A stretch of 5,589 bases of DNA from positions 1 to 5,589 of the forward strand of contig JAUYIO010000027.1 in NCBI GenBank assembly GCA_030688225.1, in the 5' to 3' direction. Of the stretch, positions 3,989-5,589 are shown one piece after another. The notes under the pieces are model-generated. The model worked only from the letters and a program-made list of their open reading frames with translations. It made no database searches and was not told the origin of the DNA. Within the stretch, counting starts at the first letter, position 1, and every line of letters starts with the position of its first letter. The translations under genes and the position numbers were made by a program. The DNA comes from Nanobdellota archaeon (GTDB lineage Archaea > Nanobdellota > Nanobdellia > Pacearchaeales > GW2011-AR1).

Positions 3989-4867
3989 TTATTTCTTCTT
4001 TCCTAAAAATTGAATGAAAATCCCAGAAACAATAATAACTAACCCAATTATCTCACTTAACAAAATTTCTTCTCCCAGAATAATAAAAATAAACAAAAGA
4101 GAGATAAATGGCGTAAAATGTGCAAGATTTGCAATCGTAGAGGGTTTTCCCAATTGAAGAGATTTTACCCAGAACATAAATGCAAGAGCTGTAGGGATAG
4201 CTCCAATATACATTGTTCCAAAAAGTTCATTTACAGGTATCTTAAAACTAGAATTTGTCAAGAACATTAAACAAAACATAAAAACAAGTCCGACCAAGTT
4301 AAAAATAAAAACACTTTCCAAAGCATCCATCTTCTTCAATTTACTTAAAACAGAAAAAAGCCCCCACGAAATTGCTGCACCAATTGCTAAAAGATATCCA
4401 TAAAAATAAATAGATTCAAAAGACAGAAAATTTCCACGAGTAATTACAATAATTGCTCCAAGAAGTCCAAGCAAAAAACCAAACCATTTTGAGAAGGAAG
4501 ATTTCTCATTAAGAATAAAAATAGAAAATATTAAAATGAAAATAGGCCACAGATAATTAAGAACATTTACCTGCGCAGCAGGAGCATTTGCTAAAGATGT
4601 AAAATAAAAAAATTGGTAAATCCCAAGTCCAAGAATCCCTAATAAAATCAAAAAAGATTTATTTTTTAAAAAAAGATTTATAGAACTTTTAAACTTCCCA
4701 TTAAATAAAGTAAGAATAAACAACGAAATTGTGGAAAACAATGCAACATAAAACATTAATTGAAAATTTGTAATATTCTTCAACAATAATTTAGAAACAG
4801 CGGCCACAGTTCCCCATAAAACAATTGTTATTAAAGCATAAACTATTGCTGCCACTCCTCTTTTCAT
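3989..4867 (-). CDS. EamA/DMT-family membrane transporter, 10 TM
   Basis: This 292-residue, strongly hydrophobic protein has two EamA halves of about five helices each. Helices fall roughly at 7-27, 35-55, 70-90, 97-117, 125-145, 153-173, 184-203, 214-233, 243-262 and 267-287. DMT marks are IVLWGTVAAVSKLLL (16-30) and the matching AAISWGLFSVLSKL in the second half, plus NVLNYLWPIFIL before helix 4/5. NYLWP is seen in YddG-like exporters of aromatic amino acids. Family members export amino acids or other small metabolites through the cytoplasmic membrane; the substrate here cannot be told. The ATG follows the phosphoesterase stop by 2 bases, and GAGGT (4876-4872) overlapping that stop serves as Shine-Dalgarno, so the two genes form an operon. 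A GTTAAAAA octamer (4896-4889) sits at promoter distance, but inside coding sequence, and may be chance. The tail FLGKKK is cytosolic-like. Confidence 0.92.
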   Translation of the reverse strand: MKRGVAAIVYALITIVLWGTVAAVSKLLLKNITNFQLMFYVALFSTISLFILTLFNGKFKSSINLFLKNKSFLILLGILGLGIYQFFYFTSLANAPAAQVNVLNYLWPIFILIFSIFILNEKSSFSKWFGFLLGLLGAIIVITRGNFLSFESIYFYGYLLAIGAAISWGLFSVLSKLKKMDALESVFIFNLVGLVFMFCLMFLTNSSFKIPVNELFGTMYIGAIPTALAFMFWVKSLQLGKPSTIANLAHFTPFISLLFIFIILGEEILLSEIIGLVIIVSGIFIQFLGKKK

Positions 4868-4869
4868 AA

Positions 4870-5589
4870 CTACCTCAAGAACCTCACGTTTTTAACTTTT
4901 CCTTTTTTCTCGTCAATATCCACAATCGCAAACATTCCTTTTGAACCCTCTCCAGGATTAACAACCCAAGAGCTTCCAAGTTCCTTTTTTCCAACATATT
5001 CATGCATATGCCCGCATAAAACCAAAAATGGTTTTTTCTTTAAAATTCCTTCTCTATAAAAATCAACACCCGTGCTTCCCCCGTAAAATCTATTTTTCTT
5101 ATCCTTAATTTTATCAAAAATCCCAGAAGGAGGATAATGAAAAATAAAAATTGCTTTTCCTTTAATTTTTCTCAAAAATAAATTAAATTTATTTTCTGCT
5201 CTTTTCATTCTTTTATCAACAGCTTTCTGCCATTTTGCGTCCCTTGATTTATTATTTGCTTTAGCATCCATATACCCTCCAAAACCTAAAAAAGAAATTC
5301 CTTTGTATTGTCTAACCTTGTAAGTCATCTCCTTAATATTCTTTAATTTCTTAACAAAATTTAGGTTTTTCTTTTTAGGTTGTAGAATCTTCTTGCTAAA
5401 AGGATATTTATACCATTCGTCGTCACCATTCCCAAAAACAAAAAATCCTGGTTTTCCAAGACTATCAAGAAATTTCAGAGTATTTTTTCCTGCTTCAAAA
5501 TCTTTTTTCAAAAGTTTCTTAAATTTCTTCTTCCCAAAAAATTGCTCAGGACTTTTTCTCTTAGCTTTGTTTTCAAGAAGAGATTCATT
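4870..5589 (-). CDS. Icc-like calcineurin metallophosphoesterase, N-terminus outside window
   Basis: The frame stays open from the TAG at 4872-4870 to the window edge: 239 visible codons with no convincing start. A TTG at 5511 could be read as a start but would cut a continuous frame beginning NESLLENKAKRK. Visible metallophosphoesterase motifs, numbered from the edge, are VFGNGDD (51-57, the GNH[D/E] region with Asn54 and Asp56/57), LGFGGY (101-106), FHYPPSG (150-156, His151), LCGHMHE (191-197, His194 and His196) and WVVNPGEG (208-215). The HYPP...CGHMHE...NPG order matches archaeal Icc-type phosphoesterases (COG2129). The first two metal-binding motifs (DxH and GDxx) must lie upstream of the window. 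GNGD, in place of GNHD, is usual for this subgroup. The region 108-146 is a Lys/Arg-rich insert of unknown role. It is co-transcribed with the DMT transporter. Substrate unknown; phosphodiesters or phosphomonoesters are the family range. Confidence 0.9.
   Translation of the reverse strand, partial: NESLLENKAKRKSPEQFFGKKKFKKLLKKDFEAGKNTLKFLDSLGKPGFFVFGNGDDEWYKYPFSKKILQPKKKNLNFVKKLKNIKEMTYKVRQYKGISFLGFGGYMDAKANNKSRDAKWQKAVDKRMKRAENKFNLFLRKIKGKAIFIFHYPPSGIFDKIKDKKNRFYGGSTGVDFYREGILKKKPFLVLCGHMHEYVGKKELGSSWVVNPGEGSKGMFAIVDIDEKKGKVKNVRFLR
4872..4876 (-). promoter_or_regulatory. Shine-Dalgarno site for the DMT transporter
   Basis: Minus-strand GAGGT, 4 bases before the ATG at 4867 and overlapping the first base of the preceding gene's TAG stop. 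It supports the chosen start and translation of the transporter from a shared mRNA. Confidence 0.55.

Noticed and set aside
4889..4896. GTTAAAAA at TATA distance before the DMT transporter
   Set aside because: It lies in the phosphoesterase coding end, and the gene already has a Shine-Dalgarno and a 2-base gap from its operon partner; probably chance. It serves as a warning on octamer base rates.
5509..5511. TTG as start codon of the phosphoesterase
   Set aside because: The frame continues open to the window edge, and the required N-terminal metal-binding motifs are missing, so the true start lies outside.
1..5589. CRISPR array, IS element or prophage
   Set aside because: No regularly spaced repeats, no terminal inverted repeats with a transposase, and no phage structural or integrase gene were seen.

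Overview
The window looks like chromosomal DNA of a small-genome archaeon, most likely a DPANN lineage such as Pacearchaeota or Woesearchaeota. Three things point there. The DNA is very AT-rich with tightly packed genes. Genes at the head of transcription units have an A/T-rich octamer (TTTAAAAA, TTTAAATA or TTTATAAA) centred about 25.5 bp upstream of the start codon, as expected for archaeal TATA boxes driving leaderless mRNAs. Genes inside operons overlap or carry purine-rich Shine-Dalgarno-like sites instead. The lineage is inferred from style and protein families, not from a marker gene.

Layout. Positions 4-84 (minus) hold a tentative 26-residue ORF. Positions 137-550 (minus) encode an unrecognised 137-residue protein ending in QLSLFPL, which resembles a sliding-clamp-binding peptide. 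Positions 585-1091 (minus) encode a NUDIX hydrolase with a long insertion in its NUDIX box. Divergent from it, 1144-1746 (plus) encodes a winged-helix protein fused to a degenerate NUDIX domain, a probable ligand-sensing transcription factor. The two genes share a 52-bp spacer with one central TATA box. A convergent, locally GC-rich spacer (1747-1943) follows. Next comes a minus-strand operon, in transcription order gatC-like (3954-3703), NUDIX (3709-3290) and gatA (3293-1944), joined by overlaps of 7 and 4 bases. Upstream of it, also on the minus strand, are a 10-TM EamA/DMT transporter (4867-3989) and an Icc-like metallophosphoesterase whose N-terminus lies beyond the window end (from 5589 to 4870).

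How the genes may work together. GatC and GatA are two subunits of the tRNA-dependent amidotransferase GatCAB, which makes Asn-tRNA and/or Gln-tRNA; gatB is not in the window. The NUDIX gene between them is translationally coupled to both, so it may serve a nucleotide clean-up or sensing role tied to tRNA charging (inference). The divergent wHTH-NUDIX/NUDIX pair has the layout of a regulator and its target enzyme. Its regulator has the reverse domain order of bacterial NrtR and a broken catalytic box. Three of the seven well-supported genes carry a NUDIX domain, and each departs from the NUDIX consensus differently.

The strangest local sequence is a GC- and C-rich block inside gatA (about 2574-2627) encoding a Pro/Ser/Arg-rich linker. 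Its plus strand has four G-tracts that could form a G-quadruplex. No tRNA, rRNA, CRISPR array, IS element or phage gene was seen.
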